From positions 2,480,001 to 2,544,000 of the forward strand of contig NZ_CP099993.1 in NCBI RefSeq assembly GCF_024138125.1: DNA of 64,000 nucleotides, in the 5' to 3' direction. Position numbers and translations under genes: made by a program. Below are positions 1 to 9,268 of this stretch, piece after piece. Origin of the DNA: Halorussus salilacus. GTDB lineage: Archaea; Halobacteriota; Halobacteria; Halobacteriales; Haladaptataceae. Below the pieces are notes generated by a model, which saw only the letters and a list, made by a program, of their open reading frames with translations, did no database searches and was not told the origin of the DNA. Every line of letters begins with the position of its first letter. Position 1 is the stretch's first letter.

Positions 1-2
1 CG

Positions 3-338
3 CTGGTCTCGGGCGGCCGGACTCAGCTCAACCTCCACGACGGCAAGAACCTGCTCGTCGAGGACCCGAGCGAGTACGCCGCTGGCGACTCCATCGTCGT
101 CAGCAACGACGACGACGAGATCGTCGCCCACTTCCCCTACGAGGAGGGGAGCCTCGTGACCGCAGTTCGCGGGTCGCACGCGGGCGACATCGGCGAGATC
201 GACGAGATTCAGGTCACGCCCGGAAGCGGTTCGAACAACGTCATCGTCGAGGGCGACGACGACACCTTCGAGACGGTCGAGGAGTACGTCGTGGTCATCG
301 ACGAGAACTTCACTGGCGACGGAGGTGACGGCGAATGA
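3..338 (+). CDS. rps4e: 30S ribosomal protein S4e (3' part only)
   Basis: C-terminal 111 residues of small-subunit protein S4e; the start lies outside the window. The frame is open from base 3 to the TGA at 336-338. The visible part has the S4e C-terminal half, with a KOW-like stretch ([12 protein letters not shown]) and an acidic haloarchaeal tail. Position directly before L5 is the standard archaeal spc order (L24-S4e-L5). Its stop overlaps the L5 start as ATGA, which suggests translational coupling. Confidence 0.93.
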   Translation: MVSGGRTQLNLHDGKNLLVEDPSEYAAGDSIVVSNDDDEIVAHFPYEEGSLVTAVRGSHAGDIGEIDEIQVTPGSGSNNVIVEGDDDTFETVEEYVVVIDENFTGDGGDGE

Positions 339-859
339 GCGAAGCCGAAGCCGACTTCCACGAGATGCGCGAGCCGACCATCGAGAAGGTCGTCGTCCAC
401 ATGGGCGTGGGCGAGGGCGGCCGCGAGCTCGCCGACGCCGAGGAGATCATCGAGGACGTGACCGGACAGCAGAGCGTCCGGACGCTGGCGAAGGCGACCA
501 AGCCCGAGTTCGGCATCCGTCAGGGCGACCCCATCGGCGCGAAGGTGACCCTTCGCGACGACGACGCCGAGGAGTTCCTCGCGAAGGCCCTGCCGCTGAG
601 CGACGTCTCGGCCACCCAGTTCGACGACACCGGGAACTTCAGCTTCGGCGTCGAGGAACACACCGAGTTCCCGAGCCAGGAGTACGACCCGAACGTCGGC
701 ATCTACGGTCTCGACGTGACGGTCAACCTCGTGCGCCCCGGCTACCGGGTCAGCAAGCGAGACAAGGTGACCCGCTCGATTCCGTCGGGCCACCGGCTGA
801 ACGCCGAGGACGCCATCGCGTACCTCGAAGCCAACTTCGACGTGGAGGTAGACGAATGA
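335..859 (+). CDS. rpl5: 50S ribosomal protein L5
   Basis: Large-subunit protein L5, which binds 5S rRNA in the central protuberance. 174 residues, the usual archaeal length. Recognisable parts are the N-terminal '[14 protein letters not shown]' segment (about residues 16-29) and the '[17 protein letters not shown]' segment. The ATG overlaps the S4e stop and its own TGA overlaps the S14 ATG (856), so it is tightly coupled on both sides in the spc operon. Confidence 0.97.
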   Translation: MSEAEADFHEMREPTIEKVVVHMGVGEGGRELADAEEIIEDVTGQQSVRTLAKATKPEFGIRQGDPIGAKVTLRDDDAEEFLAKALPLSDVSATQFDDTGNFSFGVEEHTEFPSQEYDPNVGIYGLDVTVNLVRPGYRVSKRDKVTRSIPSGHRLNAEDAIAYLEANFDVEVDE

Positions 860-1038
860 GCGAAAGCGAAACCGAATCCGACGCGACGGGAGAACACGCG
901 GCCAAGCGCACCGGCCAGATCGAGGAGTGCCAGCGATGCGGCCGAAAGCAGGGGCTCGTCGGCAAGTACGACATCTACCTGTGTCGCCAGTGCTTCCGCG
1001 AGATCGCCCGGAGCATGGGATTCAAGAAGTACCGATAA
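856..1038 (+). CDS. rps14: 30S ribosomal protein S14 (zinc-binding type)
   Basis: 60-residue small-subunit protein S14. Two Cys pairs (CQRCG and CRQC) form the zinc-binding C+ type site, followed by the conserved basic C-terminus '[14 protein letters not shown]'. The N-terminal ~18 residues are an acidic haloarchaeal extension. The ATG at 856 overlaps the L5 stop. The order L5-S14-S8 is the conserved archaeal spc order. Confidence 0.96.
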   Translation: MSESETESDATGEHAAKRTGQIEECQRCGRKQGLVGKYDIYLCRQCFREIARSMGFKKYR

Positions 1039-1040
1039 TC

Positions 1041-1433
1041 ATGGCAGGAAACGATCCGCTGTCCAACGCGCTCTCGGGCGTCGACAACGCCGAGAGCGTC
1101 GGGCATCTGGACCACACGGTACAGCCCGCCTCGAACGAGATCGGCAGCGTACTCGAGGTCTTCTACGACCGCGGGTACATCGACGGCTTCGAGTTCGTCG
1201 ACGACGGCAAAGCCGGTCGATTCGAGGTCGAACTGAAAGGCGCGATAAACGAGTGCGGTGCGGTCAAGCCCCGGTACTCGACCGGAGCAGACGAGTTCGA
1301 GAAGTGGGAGAAGCGGTTCCTCCCCGCCCGCGATTACGGGGCGCTCGTCGTCACGACCAGCCGCGGCGTCATGAGCCACTACGAGGCCCGCGAACGCGGC
1401 GTCGGTGGCCAGATAATCGCGTACGTGTACTAA
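1041..1433 (+). CDS. rps8: 30S ribosomal protein S8
   Basis: 130-residue S8 (uS8), a 16S rRNA-binding assembly protein. The start is ATG 1041, two bases after the S14 stop; a longer in-frame extension upstream is only a shadow inside S14. It begins '[18 protein letters not shown]' and ends with the conserved '[17 protein letters not shown]' region. The gene is three bases ahead of L6. Confidence 0.97.
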   Translation: MAGNDPLSNALSGVDNAESVGHLDHTVQPASNEIGSVLEVFYDRGYIDGFEFVDDGKAGRFEVELKGAINECGAVKPRYSTGADEFEKWEKRFLPARDYGALVVTTSRGVMSHYEARERGVGGQIIAYVY

Positions 1434-1435
1434 CA

Positions 1436-1972
1436 ATGCCACGAGTAGAACTGGAGATTCCGGACGAGGTAAGCGCCGAGAAGGACCACCTCGAACTCAC
1501 CGTCGAGGGGTCGAACGGCAGCGTCACGCGACGCCTCTGGTACCCCGACGTGTCCGTCGAAGTCGACGGCGAAACGGTGGTCATCGAGAGCGACGAAGAC
1601 GACGCGAAGACGACCGCGACCATCGGCACGTTCGAGAGCCATGTGCGAAACATGTTCCACGGCGTGACCGAGGGCTGGGAGTACACCATGGAGGTGTTCT
1701 ACTCCCACTTCCCGATGCAGGTCCGCAGTGAGGGCGACGAGGTCGTCATCGAGAACTTCCTCGGGGAGAAGGCCCCGCGGCGGACGCCCATCCACGGCGA
1801 CACGCAGGTCGAGGTCGACGACGAGACCCTGCGCCTGCACGGGCCCAGCATTGAGGACGTCGGCCAGACGGCCGCCGACATCGAGCAGCTGACCCGCGTG
1901 CAGGGCAAGGACACCCGCGTGTTCCAGGACGGCGTCTACATCACCGAGAAACCGCAGACTGGAGGTGTCTAA
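1436..1972 (+). CDS. rpl6: 50S ribosomal protein L6
   Basis: 178-residue L6 (uL6), located near the GTPase-associated centre. The start ATG 1436 follows the S8 stop by two bases; upstream in-frame codons are a shadow of S8. Conserved features include the 'HVRNMFHGVTEGWEYTMEV' block and the C-terminal 'VQGKDTRVFQDGVYI'. It is rich in Asp/Glu, as haloarchaeal ribosomal proteins are. Confidence 0.97.
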   Translation: MPRVELEIPDEVSAEKDHLELTVEGSNGSVTRRLWYPDVSVEVDGETVVIESDEDDAKTTATIGTFESHVRNMFHGVTEGWEYTMEVFYSHFPMQVRSEGDEVVIENFLGEKAPRRTPIHGDTQVEVDDETLRLHGPSIEDVGQTAADIEQLTRVQGKDTRVFQDGVYITEKPQTGGV

Positions 1973-1975
1973 CGA

Positions 1976-2683
1976 ATGGCAGACGAACCCCAAGAGCTGG
2001 AAGACATCAGCGGCGTCGGCCCGAGCAAGGCCGACTCGCTCGAAGAGGCGGGCTTCGACTCCGTCGAGGACGTCAAGGCCGCCAGTCAGGACGAGCTCGC
2101 CGAGGTCGAAGGCATCGGGAACGCGCTCGCGGCCCGCATCAAGGCCGACGTGGGCGGTCTCGAAGTCGAAGAAGAGACCGAGGCCGAGATCGAAGACGAC
2201 GAAGAGCCCGAGGAGGCCGAGGAGGCCGACAAGGAGGTCGAGACCGAGCTTCGACCCCGCGGGCTGGTCGAGAAGACCCCCGACCTCACCGACCGCGAGG
2301 AGGAACTGCTGACCCAGCGCAAGCGCGTCGGGAAACCGCAGTTCAACCGACAGGACTACCACAAGAAGAAGCGCACGCCCACTTCGTGGCGACGCCCCCG
2401 CGGCCAGCTCTCCAAGCAGCGCCGCGGCGTCAAGGGCAAGGGCCCGAAGGTCGAGGCGGGCTACCGCACGCCGAAGGCGGTGCGCGGCAAGCACCCCAGC
2501 GGCTTCGAAGAGGTGCGGGTCCACAACGTCGACGACCTCGACGGCGTCGACGGCGACCGCGAGGCGGTCCGAATCGCCTCGAAGGTCGGCGCTCGCAAGC
2601 GCGAGCGCATCGAGGAACAGGCCGAAGAGCGGGACATCCGCGTCCTGAACCCGACCTACGTCGAAGTGGAGGTCGAAGAATGA
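1976..2683 (+). CDS. rpl32e: 50S ribosomal protein L32e with N-terminal HhH extension
   Basis: 235-residue L32e. The conserved L32e domain occupies roughly residues 120-235 (around '[14 protein letters not shown]' onward). The first ~60 residues are a helix-hairpin-helix unit ('[12 protein letters not shown]' and '[12 protein letters not shown]'), followed by a Glu-rich linker. Such an extension is known in haloarchaeal L32e. It comes after L6 and overlaps the L19e start by an ATGA. Confidence 0.96.
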   Translation: MADEPQELEDISGVGPSKADSLEEAGFDSVEDVKAASQDELAEVEGIGNALAARIKADVGGLEVEEETEAEIEDDEEPEEAEEADKEVETELRPRGLVEKTPDLTDREEELLTQRKRVGKPQFNRQDYHKKKRTPTSWRRPRGQLSKQRRGVKGKGPKVEAGYRTPKAVRGKHPSGFEEVRVHNVDDLDGVDGDREAVRIASKVGARKRERIEEQAEERDIRVLNPTYVEVEVEE

Positions 2684-3120
2684 CAGACCTGAGCGCACAG
2701 AAGCGACTCGCCGCCGACGTGCTCGACGTCGGCGAGAGCCGCGTCTGGTTCGACCCGGACGCCCAGGGTGCCATCGTGGAGGCGATCACCCGCGAGGACA
2801 TCCGCGAACTCGTCGAGGACGGCACGATTCAGGCGAAAGACAAGAAGGGCAACTCTCGCGGCCGCGCCCGAGAGCGCGACGCCAAGCGCGCCTACGGCCA
2901 TCAGACCGGCCCCGGCAACCGCAAGGGCAAGTCGGGCGGCCGCCAGAGCGAGAAGGAACAGTGGCAGCAAACGATCCGAGCACAGCGCCGGAAGCTCAAG
3001 GAACTCCGCGCCGAGGGTGAGATCACCCAGTCGCAGTACCGCGACCTCTATGACAAGGCAAAAGGCGGGGAGTTCCGTAGCGTCCGGTACCTGCTCAACT
3101 ACATAGAGAACAACTACTAA
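2680..3120 (+). CDS. rpl19e: 50S ribosomal protein L19e
   Basis: 146-residue L19e. It begins [15 protein letters not shown], with the hallmark '[24 protein letters not shown]' region, then the basic '[20 protein letters not shown]' segment. The ATG overlaps the L32e stop (ATGA at 2680-2683), so I reject the longer in-frame extension upstream. Place in the operon: L32e-L19e-L18, the archaeal order. Confidence 0.97.
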   Translation: MTDLSAQKRLAADVLDVGESRVWFDPDAQGAIVEAITREDIRELVEDGTIQAKDKKGNSRGRARERDAKRAYGHQTGPGNRKGKSGGRQSEKEQWQQTIRAQRRKLKELRAEGEITQSQYRDLYDKAKGGEFRSVRYLLNYIENNY

Positions 3121-3122
3121 CC

Positions 3123-3674
3123 ATGGCAAGTGGACCACGATACACGGTGCCGATGCGCCGTCGCCGCGAGGTCCGGACCGACTACCATCAGAGGTTGCGC
3201 CTGCTGAAATCGGGCAAGCCCCGGCTGGTGGCTCGCAAGAGCAACCGGCACGTCAGGGCGCAGCTGGTCACGATGGGTCCCGACGGCGACGAAACCGTCG
3301 TGAGCGCCTTCTCGGGCGACCTCGAGGAGTACGGCTGGGAGGCCCCGACGGGGAACCTCCCGAGCGCGTACCTCACGGGGTACCTGCTCGGCAAGCGCGC
3401 GCTCGACGAGGGGTACGACGAGGCCGTCCTCGACATCGGCCTCAACACCGCGACCCCGGGCGGCAAGGTGTTCGCAGTACAGGAAGGAGCTATCGACGCT
3501 GGCCTCGACGTCCCCCACAACGACAGCGTGCTGGCCGACTGGTCGCGTACTCGCGGCGAGCACATCGCCGAGTACGCCGAACAGCGCGACGAGCCGCTGT
3601 ACAGCGGGGACTTCGACGCCACCGAACTACCCGAGCACTTCGACGACGTGCTCGCAGAACTACAGGAGGACTAA
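3123..3674 (+). CDS. rpl18: 50S ribosomal protein L18
   Basis: 183-residue L18 (uL18), the partner of L5 on 5S rRNA. It opens with 'MASGPRYTVPMRRRREVRTDYHQRL', the conserved basic N-terminus, and contains 'KPRLVARKSNRHVRAQLV'. ATG 3123 is two bases after the L19e stop. Length is normal for archaeal L18. Confidence 0.97.
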   Translation: MASGPRYTVPMRRRREVRTDYHQRLRLLKSGKPRLVARKSNRHVRAQLVTMGPDGDETVVSAFSGDLEEYGWEAPTGNLPSAYLTGYLLGKRALDEGYDEAVLDIGLNTATPGGKVFAVQEGAIDAGLDVPHNDSVLADWSRTRGEHIAEYAEQRDEPLYSGDFDATELPEHFDDVLAELQED

Positions 3675-3677
3675 CAC

Positions 3678-4322
3678 ATGTGTGCTAACCACGACGGCTG
3701 GGAACCCCAGACCCGACTCGGCCGCAAGGTCGCCGAGGGCGACATCGACACGATGGAGGACGCCCTCAACTCCGGCCTCCCGCTGAAGGAGCCCGAGCTC
3801 GTCGACCAGCTCCTGCCGGGGCTCGAAGACGAGGTGCTGGACATCAATATGGTCCAGCGGATGACCGACTCCGGTCGCCGCGTGAAGTTCCGCTGTGTCG
3901 TCGCCATCGGCAACCGCGACGGCTACGTGGGCTACGCCGAGGGCCGCGACGACCAGGTCGGCGGCGCGATTCAGAAGGCCATCGAGATCGCCAAGCTGAA
4001 CCTCATCCGAGTCAACCGCGGCGCGGGGTCCTGGGAGGACCGTAGCGAACGACCGCACTCGCTGGCCCGCCAGACGACCGGCAAGGCTGGCAGCGTCGAG
4101 GTCGAACTGATTCCGGCCCCGACCGGGCTGGGACTCGCGGCGACCGACACCGTCCGCAAGATCCTCGAACTGGGCGGGGTCGAGAACGCCTGGACCAAGA
4201 GCCACGGCAACACCCGCACCACGCTCAACCTCGCGAAGGCGACCTACAACGCCCTAGAGAACGCCGCCGAGTCGCGCGGCCCGCGCGGGCAGGTCGACTA
4301 CGAAGAGGAGGTGGCCGACTGA
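3678..4322 (+). CDS. rps5: 30S ribosomal protein S5
   Basis: 214-residue S5 (uS5), involved in decoding accuracy. The double-stranded-RNA-binding region is near residues 60-110 ('[19 protein letters not shown]'), followed by the C-terminal domain ('[19 protein letters not shown]'). The final TGA overlaps the L30 ATG by one base (4322), so the pair is likely coupled. Confidence 0.97.
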   Translation: MCANHDGWEPQTRLGRKVAEGDIDTMEDALNSGLPLKEPELVDQLLPGLEDEVLDINMVQRMTDSGRRVKFRCVVAIGNRDGYVGYAEGRDDQVGGAIQKAIEIAKLNLIRVNRGAGSWEDRSERPHSLARQTTGKAGSVEVELIPAPTGLGLAATDTVRKILELGGVENAWTKSHGNTRTTLNLAKATYNALENAAESRGPRGQVDYEEEVAD

Positions 4323-4786
4323 TGCAGGCGGTCGTCCAGATCCGCGGCGAGGTCGACATGAGCGGCAAGACCAAAGACACCCTGAAGATGCTCAACATCC
4401 ACCGGGTGAACCACTGCGCGCTGGTGCCCGAGACCGAGGCCTACCGCGGGATGATCACGAAGGTCAACGACTACACCGCGTACGGCGAACCCAGCCAGGA
4501 CGTGCTGGAGACGGTCCTGCGCAAGCGCGCGGAACCCGCCGAGGGCTCGGCCGACGTCGACGACGAGTGGGTCGCCGACAACACCGACTACGACGATGTC
4601 GCCGACCTCGCGTCGGCGTTGCTCGACGAGGAGACGACCCTGCGCGAGCAGGGGCTGGCACCGGTCCTTCGCCTCCACCCGCCGCGGGGCGGCCACGACG
4701 GCCTCAAGCACCCCGTCGCGGAGGGTGGCGAACTCGGCAAACACGATACCGAGGAGATAGACTCGCTCCTCAAGGCGATGCGATAA
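4322..4786 (+). CDS. rpl30: 50S ribosomal protein L30
   Basis: 154-residue archaeal/eukaryotic-type L30 (uL30), longer than the bacterial ~60-residue form. The core 'VQIRGEVDMSGKTKDTLKML' and 'NHCALVPETEAYRGMI' are visible, then an acidic extension and the C-terminal 'LRLHPPRGGHDGLKH'. It overlaps S5 by one base and is followed two bases later by L15. Confidence 0.96.
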   Translation: MQAVVQIRGEVDMSGKTKDTLKMLNIHRVNHCALVPETEAYRGMITKVNDYTAYGEPSQDVLETVLRKRAEPAEGSADVDDEWVADNTDYDDVADLASALLDEETTLREQGLAPVLRLHPPRGGHDGLKHPVAEGGELGKHDTEEIDSLLKAMR

Positions 4787-4788
4787 CA

Positions 4789-5265
4789 ATGACGAGCAAG
4801 AAACGACGACAGCGCGGCTCTCGCACGCACGGCGGCGGCACGCACAAGAACCGGCGCGGTGCCGGTAACCGCGGCGGTCGCGGGCGCGCGGGTCGTGACA
4901 AACACGAGTTCCACAACTACGAACCGCTCGGTAAACACGGGTTCTCGCGCCCGGAGAAGGTCAAGGACACCGTCCTGACCGTCGACGTGCGAGAGCTCGA
5001 CGAGGACGCGGCCGTGCTGGCCGCCGAGGGCGTCGCCGAGGAGACCGACTTCGGTTACCGGGTCGACGCCCGCGACGTGGTCGAGGACGGCTGGGACGCC
5101 GACGCCGTGAAGGTGCTGGGCAACGGGCAGGTCCGCAACCAGCTCGAAGTCACCGCCGACGCGTTCTCGGCGAGTGCGGTCGAACTCATCGAGGAGGAGG
5201 GCGGCGACGCCGTCCTCAGCGACCGCGCCGAGGAAGCCGACGACGAAGCTGGCGACGACGAGTAA
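4789..5265 (+). CDS. rpl15: 50S ribosomal protein L15
   Basis: 158-residue L15 (uL15), last gene of the visible ribosomal operon. The basic Gly-rich N-terminus (MTSKKRRQRGSRTHGGGTHK) is diagnostic, and the C-terminal ~30 residues are strongly acidic. The start is ATG 4789, two bases after the L30 stop; the longer frame upstream is a shadow of L30. A U-tract terminator follows. Confidence 0.97.
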   Translation: MTSKKRRQRGSRTHGGGTHKNRRGAGNRGGRGRAGRDKHEFHNYEPLGKHGFSRPEKVKDTVLTVDVRELDEDAAVLAAEGVAEETDFGYRVDARDVVEDGWDADAVKVLGNGQVRNQLEVTADAFSASAVELIEEEGGDAVLSDRAEEADDEAGDDE

Positions 5266-5290
5266 CGCCGAGTTCTGGCGTCCGTTTTTT
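5266..5290 (+). terminator. Probable terminator of the spc operon
   Basis: Directly after the L15 TAA there is a weak four-base stem (CGCC 5266-5269, GGCG 5277-5280) and then a run of six T (5285-5290). Archaeal termination depends mostly on the U-tract, so this is a plausible end for the ribosomal transcript before secY. Confidence 0.6.
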
Positions 5291-5454
5291 CGCGGTCGTA
5301 GCCGACTCCCGAGCGGCGGCTCGGTCGGTCGAGCGCGGTCGAAGCCGCCACACGATTCGAGCCCGAAACTGCCACACGGTTCGGTGGTGTACTCGGTCCC
5401 ACGCGTGGACCAAAGCGAAGCACATACAAGCCCCCATCTGATGTATTCTGGTAC

Positions 5455-6924
5455 ATGAGTTGGAAAGAGACGGCGGAACCAGTCCTCACGCGGATGCCCT
5501 CCGTGAGACGCCCGGAGGGCCACGTCCCCTTCAAGCGAAAGCTGGGGTGGACCGCGGGCGTGCTGGTTCTGTACTTCTTCCTCACGAACATCTTCCTGTA
5601 CGGCGCCGACACCGGTGCCGACGCGTTCGGGCAGTTCCGCTCGATACTCGCGGGCGGGCAGGGTACAGTACTCCAGCTTGGTATCGGTCCGATAGTCACC
5701 GCGAGCATCGTCCTCCAGTTGCTCGGCGGTGCCGACCTCCTCGGACTCGACACCGACGACCCCCGCGACCAGGTGCTCTATCAGGGCCTCCAGAAGCTAC
5801 TGGTGGTCGTGATGGTCTGTCTGACCGGCCTGCCGATGGTGTTCGCCGGGAGCTTCCTGCCCGCGAGCGAGTCGCTGGCCCGGACGTTCCCGGGCGGGGA
5901 GCTGGGGGTCAAGTGGCTCATCTTCGCCCAGATCTTCGTCGGCGGCATCCTCATCCTGTTCATGGACGAGATCGTGAGCAAGTGGGGCGTCGGCTCCGGT
6001 ATCGGGCTGTTCATCATCGCGGGCGTGAGCCAGAAGCTCGTCGGCGGCCTGTTCGCTTGGAGCGGTCTCGGCGGCGAAACCGGGCTCCTCCCGACGTGGT
6101 TCGCCATCCTCACCGGGAGCGCCGAGAACATGCCCTCGCTACTGACTCCCCAGGGGGTCCAGTACCTCCTCATCGGTGAGGGCGACATCCTCGCCATCGT
6201 CACGACGGTGCTCATCTTCGCCATCGTCGTGTACGCCGAGAGCGTGCGGGTCGAGATACCGCTCAGCCACGCTAGGGTCAAGGGCGCGCGCGGTCGGTTC
6301 CCCGTCAAGCTCATCTACGCGAGCGTCCTGCCGATGATCCTCGTCCGGGCGCTCCAGGCCAACATCCAGTTCCTCGGCAACATCCTCAACAGCCAGCTCG
6401 GCAACGACATGCCTGCGTGGCTCGGCCAGTACTCCTCGCAGGGACAGGTCTCGGGCGGGCTGTTCTACTACTTCGCGCCGATTCAGACGCGCGAGCAGTG
6501 GATGTGGTGGCTCGGCGGGACCGGCAACGAGCCGTGGGAGATACTGCTCCGGGTCGGCATCGACCTGACGTTCATGGTCATCGGCGGCGCGATATTCGCC
6601 ATCTTCTGGGTCGAGACCACCGACATGGGCCCGGAGGCGACCGCCAAGCAGATTCAGAACTCCGGGATGCAGATTCCGGGCTTCCGCCAGAACACGGGCG
6701 TCATCGAGAAGGTGATGGAACGCTACATCCCGCAAGTCACCGTCATCGGCGGCGCGCTCGTCGGCCTGCTGGCCGTGGCGGCGAACATGCTGGGCACCAT
6801 CGGCGACGTCACCGGGACGGGCCTGCTCCTGACGGTCTCCATCACGTACAAGATCTACGAGGAGATCGCCGAGGAGCAGCTGATGGAGATGCACCCGATG
6901 ATGCGCGAGATGTTCGGCGGGTAA
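5455..6924 (+). CDS. secY: Preprotein translocase subunit SecY
   Basis: 489-residue integral membrane pore of the Sec translocon. About ten hydrophobic segments are visible, with the plug/TM2 region around residues 55-90 and the cytosolic loop 'RVEIPLSHARVKGARGRFPVK' characteristic of archaeal SecY. The gene is separated from L15 by 189 bases that include the operon terminator, so it probably has its own promoter while keeping the conserved spc position. Length is normal for haloarchaeal SecY. Confidence 0.97.
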   Translation: MSWKETAEPVLTRMPSVRRPEGHVPFKRKLGWTAGVLVLYFFLTNIFLYGADTGADAFGQFRSILAGGQGTVLQLGIGPIVTASIVLQLLGGADLLGLDTDDPRDQVLYQGLQKLLVVVMVCLTGLPMVFAGSFLPASESLARTFPGGELGVKWLIFAQIFVGGILILFMDEIVSKWGVGSGIGLFIIAGVSQKLVGGLFAWSGLGGETGLLPTWFAILTGSAENMPSLLTPQGVQYLLIGEGDILAIVTTVLIFAIVVYAESVRVEIPLSHARVKGARGRFPVKLIYASVLPMILVRALQANIQFLGNILNSQLGNDMPAWLGQYSSQGQVSGGLFYYFAPIQTREQWMWWLGGTGNEPWEILLRVGIDLTFMVIGGAIFAIFWVETTDMGPEATAKQIQNSGMQIPGFRQNTGVIEKVMERYIPQVTVIGGALVGLLAVAANMLGTIGDVTGTGLLLTVSITYKIYEEIAEEQLMEMHPMMREMFGG

Positions 6925-7071
6925 CCCGTCGCCACCAATTCTTTGCCTCTCCGAGTCCGGCACTGCACCGAACGTCCAGCCGCGGTGCTAGCGCTCGCGG
7001 GAGCGTCGACCGACTTCTCGGCCGAAATACCGAACCTCCGGGGCCGCGAACGTCTCCACCCACGACTCACG

Positions 7072-7428
7072 ATGGCCCGGGAACTCACCCTCGAATCCGA
7101 GGAGTGGTACGTCCTCTGCAACTGGTTGCGCGAGCGCGAGAACCGCCTGATGTACGCCCTCCGGGACCGCTCGGCGGAGTGGGAGTTCGTCGGCGACCTG
7201 CGTCGCAGGATAGAGGACCGGCGGGGCGACGCGCCCGAGACCAGCGGCGCGGTCCGGACGGTGACCCTCTCGGACTCCGAGTTCGCGTACCTGTCGCGGT
7301 ACCTCCGTCGGCGGTCGCTCGTCCTCCGGTTCAAGCCGTGGCGCGACCGCGAGCGAAGGGACGTGCGACGGTTGCGCAGGCAGATACGCTCGCGGGCCGA
7401 GTCCGGCGCGCCGACTTCGGCGGCCTGA
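7072..7428 (+). CDS. Small Arg-rich protein of unknown function
   Basis: 118 residues, not recognised. The start is taken at ATG 7072 (MARELTLESEEWYVLCNWL), which follows a GACTCACG leader; the open frame extends 43 codons further upstream but that part reads as low-quality sequence. The protein has two similar halves, each opening with a strand-like 'LTLESEEWYVL' / 'VTLSDSEFAYL' motif and followed by an Arg-rich helix. This may be an internal duplication of a ~55-residue unit, as in small predicted nucleic-acid-binding proteins. No cysteines that suggest metal binding. Confidence 0.6.
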   Translation: MARELTLESEEWYVLCNWLRERENRLMYALRDRSAEWEFVGDLRRRIEDRRGDAPETSGAVRTVTLSDSEFAYLSRYLRRRSLVLRFKPWRDRERRDVRRLRRQIRSRAESGAPTSAA

Positions 7429-7453
7429 CCGCGTCGCGGGCCGCGACGCGGTC
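7427..7453. terminator. 13-bp perfect hairpin after the Arg-rich gene
   Basis: Arms 7427-7439 and 7441-7453 are perfect reverse complements around one base. It starts at the stop codon of the upstream gene. There is no T-run, so it may be a transcript 3' end stabiliser rather than a true archaeal terminator. Confidence 0.4.
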
Positions 7454-7665
7454 GGGCCGCCGAATCGCCGTCAGCGCCCGAGAGCGCCGAATCCCTGTCA
7501 AAGAAATTCGAAATGGTCGCGTGGACTTCCGACGTTTCGGCGCGGAAACCCCGAGTTTCCTGCGTGAATCCGAGTTGAATCGGGAGGAACGCCGCTGAAT
7601 CTGGATTGAGGGGCGTGCGGGTTCAAGCCGTCCGAACGCGTGGGCTCACGACGGGGGAGAGAACC

Positions 7666-8307
7666 GTGACAGACACCAACCGAGAGACAGAAGTGACAGA
7701 CACCGACCGAGACACAGAATCCGCTGGGCGACTCGCTCGCAGGACCGTACTCAAGGGAGCGGCCCTCGCGGGACTCGCCGGGAGCGCGGTGTCGGGTAGC
7801 GCGAGCGCGCAGTCCGGCGAGAACACGATAACCTTCGAGTCGGCGGGCGACGAGACGTTCCGCTACCGGTTCAGCGTGACCGGAGAGATAGAACGGATTC
7901 GCTCGGACGACGGCGACCGGTTCGTCGACGAGAAGACGGTCGAGGGCGCGGTTAGCCAGCAACGGCTGGACCGGTTCGGCTTCACCGGGGAGCTGCGGTC
8001 GCTCGAACTGTCGGGCCCCGGGAGAGTGTTCGTGAACGACGAACTCGTCCGCGACACGACCGACCCGCTCGCGAACCGGGTGGTCGTCGAATCGGCGGGG
8101 CCGACCGTGCGCTACCGGTTCCGGGTGACCGGCCGGGTCGAGAAGGACGAGTTCGCCGGGGACGACGACACGGTGGTCGACTCGAAGACGGTCGAGGGCG
8201 AGGTCGGCGGCGAGGGCGTCGACTCCTACCGGTATTCGGGGTCGATAGTCTTCGACACACCGATGGAACCGCTGACGGTGACGCTGGAGTTGAATCAGGG
8301 CGAGTGA
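7666..8307 (+). CDS. Tat-exported protein of unknown function
   Basis: 213 residues, starting at GTG 7666, chosen because a purine-rich GGGGGAGAG lies 6-14 bases upstream; an earlier in-frame start at 7606 lacks this. A twin-arginine signal is clear: 'ARRTVLKGAALAGLAGSAV' then 'SGSASAQS' with an AxA cleavage site. The mature part holds two similar ~85-residue repeats, each with 'FRYRFSVTGEIER' / 'VRYRFRVTGRVEK' and 'DSKTVEGEV', so it is probably a tandem beta-rich domain acting outside the cell. Function unknown. Confidence 0.75.
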   Translation: MTDTNRETEVTDTDRDTESAGRLARRTVLKGAALAGLAGSAVSGSASAQSGENTITFESAGDETFRYRFSVTGEIERIRSDDGDRFVDEKTVEGAVSQQRLDRFGFTGELRSLELSGPGRVFVNDELVRDTTDPLANRVVVESAGPTVRYRFRVTGRVEKDEFAGDDDTVVDSKTVEGEVGGEGVDSYRYSGSIVFDTPMEPLTVTLELNQGE

Positions 8308-8416
8308 ACGGGTGAGACGGATGGAGTGAGTAGAGCGAGTGAGGAGGACGAGACGCCTCACAGGAATCGAACAACTCGGCACCAAGACATAACTCATCGG
8401 AGGTCGTCGTCGGACC

Positions 8417-9157
8417 ATGGACCGCGAGAGACGGGCAGTGCTGAAGGCAACTGGCCTGCTTGGGGGAACGGCGCTGCTGGGGGGAGCCACGGGAGTCGTC
8501 GGCCCGACCGTTGCACAGGAGGTCGACACCGAACTGCCGCCGGGGGTCGTGCTGTTCGACCTCGACGGCGACGGCGAGTACGATGCGGAGGTCGAGGCCG
8601 CGCCCGAGTCGATGCGGGGCGGCGACCGGACCCGGCCGATCCACGTCACCTCTCGGGGGCGGGCGACCGTCGATTACGCGGCGTCGGTCGTCCGACCCGA
8701 GGGCGAGGTGTCGCTGGGCGACCTCGACCGATTGGCCTACGACCGCTACCGGGGGCCCGAGGACGGGTCGGGCGAGGGGGACGCCGCCGACGAGACCTTT
8801 CTGGTCGTGGAGAACGACGACGGCCGCCACGGGATGTACCTCACCGACGAGACCGACCCCGGGTCCGAGGAGTGGCAGACCAGCGACGTGCTCGCCCGCG
8901 TGAACGGCAACACCGGCGGGACGAGCGGCTGGTTCGAGTACACCGAAATCGAGGACGGGTACGAGGGTCAGACCTTCGACGACGCGGTCGCGCGGTTCGG
9001 GTCCGAGGCCCGACTCGTCCGGGTGGGCGTCGGCCACGGCAACGCGGTCACGCCGACGGTCCTCGACGCCTTCTTCGCAAACCTGGTCGTCGGCGGCCAG
9101 CGCTACGAGTTCCCGACGTCCGTGGCGAGACGGGCGTCGGGCGCGAACCCCGTCTGA
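8417..9157 (+). CDS. Tat-type exported protein of unknown function
   Basis: 246 residues. The N-terminus 'MDRERRAVLKATGLLGGTALL' looks like a twin-arginine signal followed by a hydrophobic segment, with a likely cleavage after 'TVAQE'. The mature chain carries a 'FDLDGDGEYDAEV' segment, resembling an EF/dockerin-like Asp-rich calcium loop, though a single motif is weak evidence. It follows another Tat-exported gene by ~110 bases, so both may belong to a secreted-protein cluster. No family recognised. Confidence 0.7.
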   Translation: MDRERRAVLKATGLLGGTALLGGATGVVGPTVAQEVDTELPPGVVLFDLDGDGEYDAEVEAAPESMRGGDRTRPIHVTSRGRATVDYAASVVRPEGEVSLGDLDRLAYDRYRGPEDGSGEGDAADETFLVVENDDGRHGMYLTDETDPGSEEWQTSDVLARVNGNTGGTSGWFEYTEIEDGYEGQTFDDAVARFGSEARLVRVGVGHGNAVTPTVLDAFFANLVVGGQRYEFPTSVARRASGANPV

Positions 9158-9268
9158 GAATCGGTCGAGGCCCGCGGAGCCGAGCGATTCGGTCGGGTCT
9201 CGTCCGCGAAGGGAAATAGTCATACCACCGGACTTGCTATGGCCTGTAAATGACTAGGGAGGGTTCGG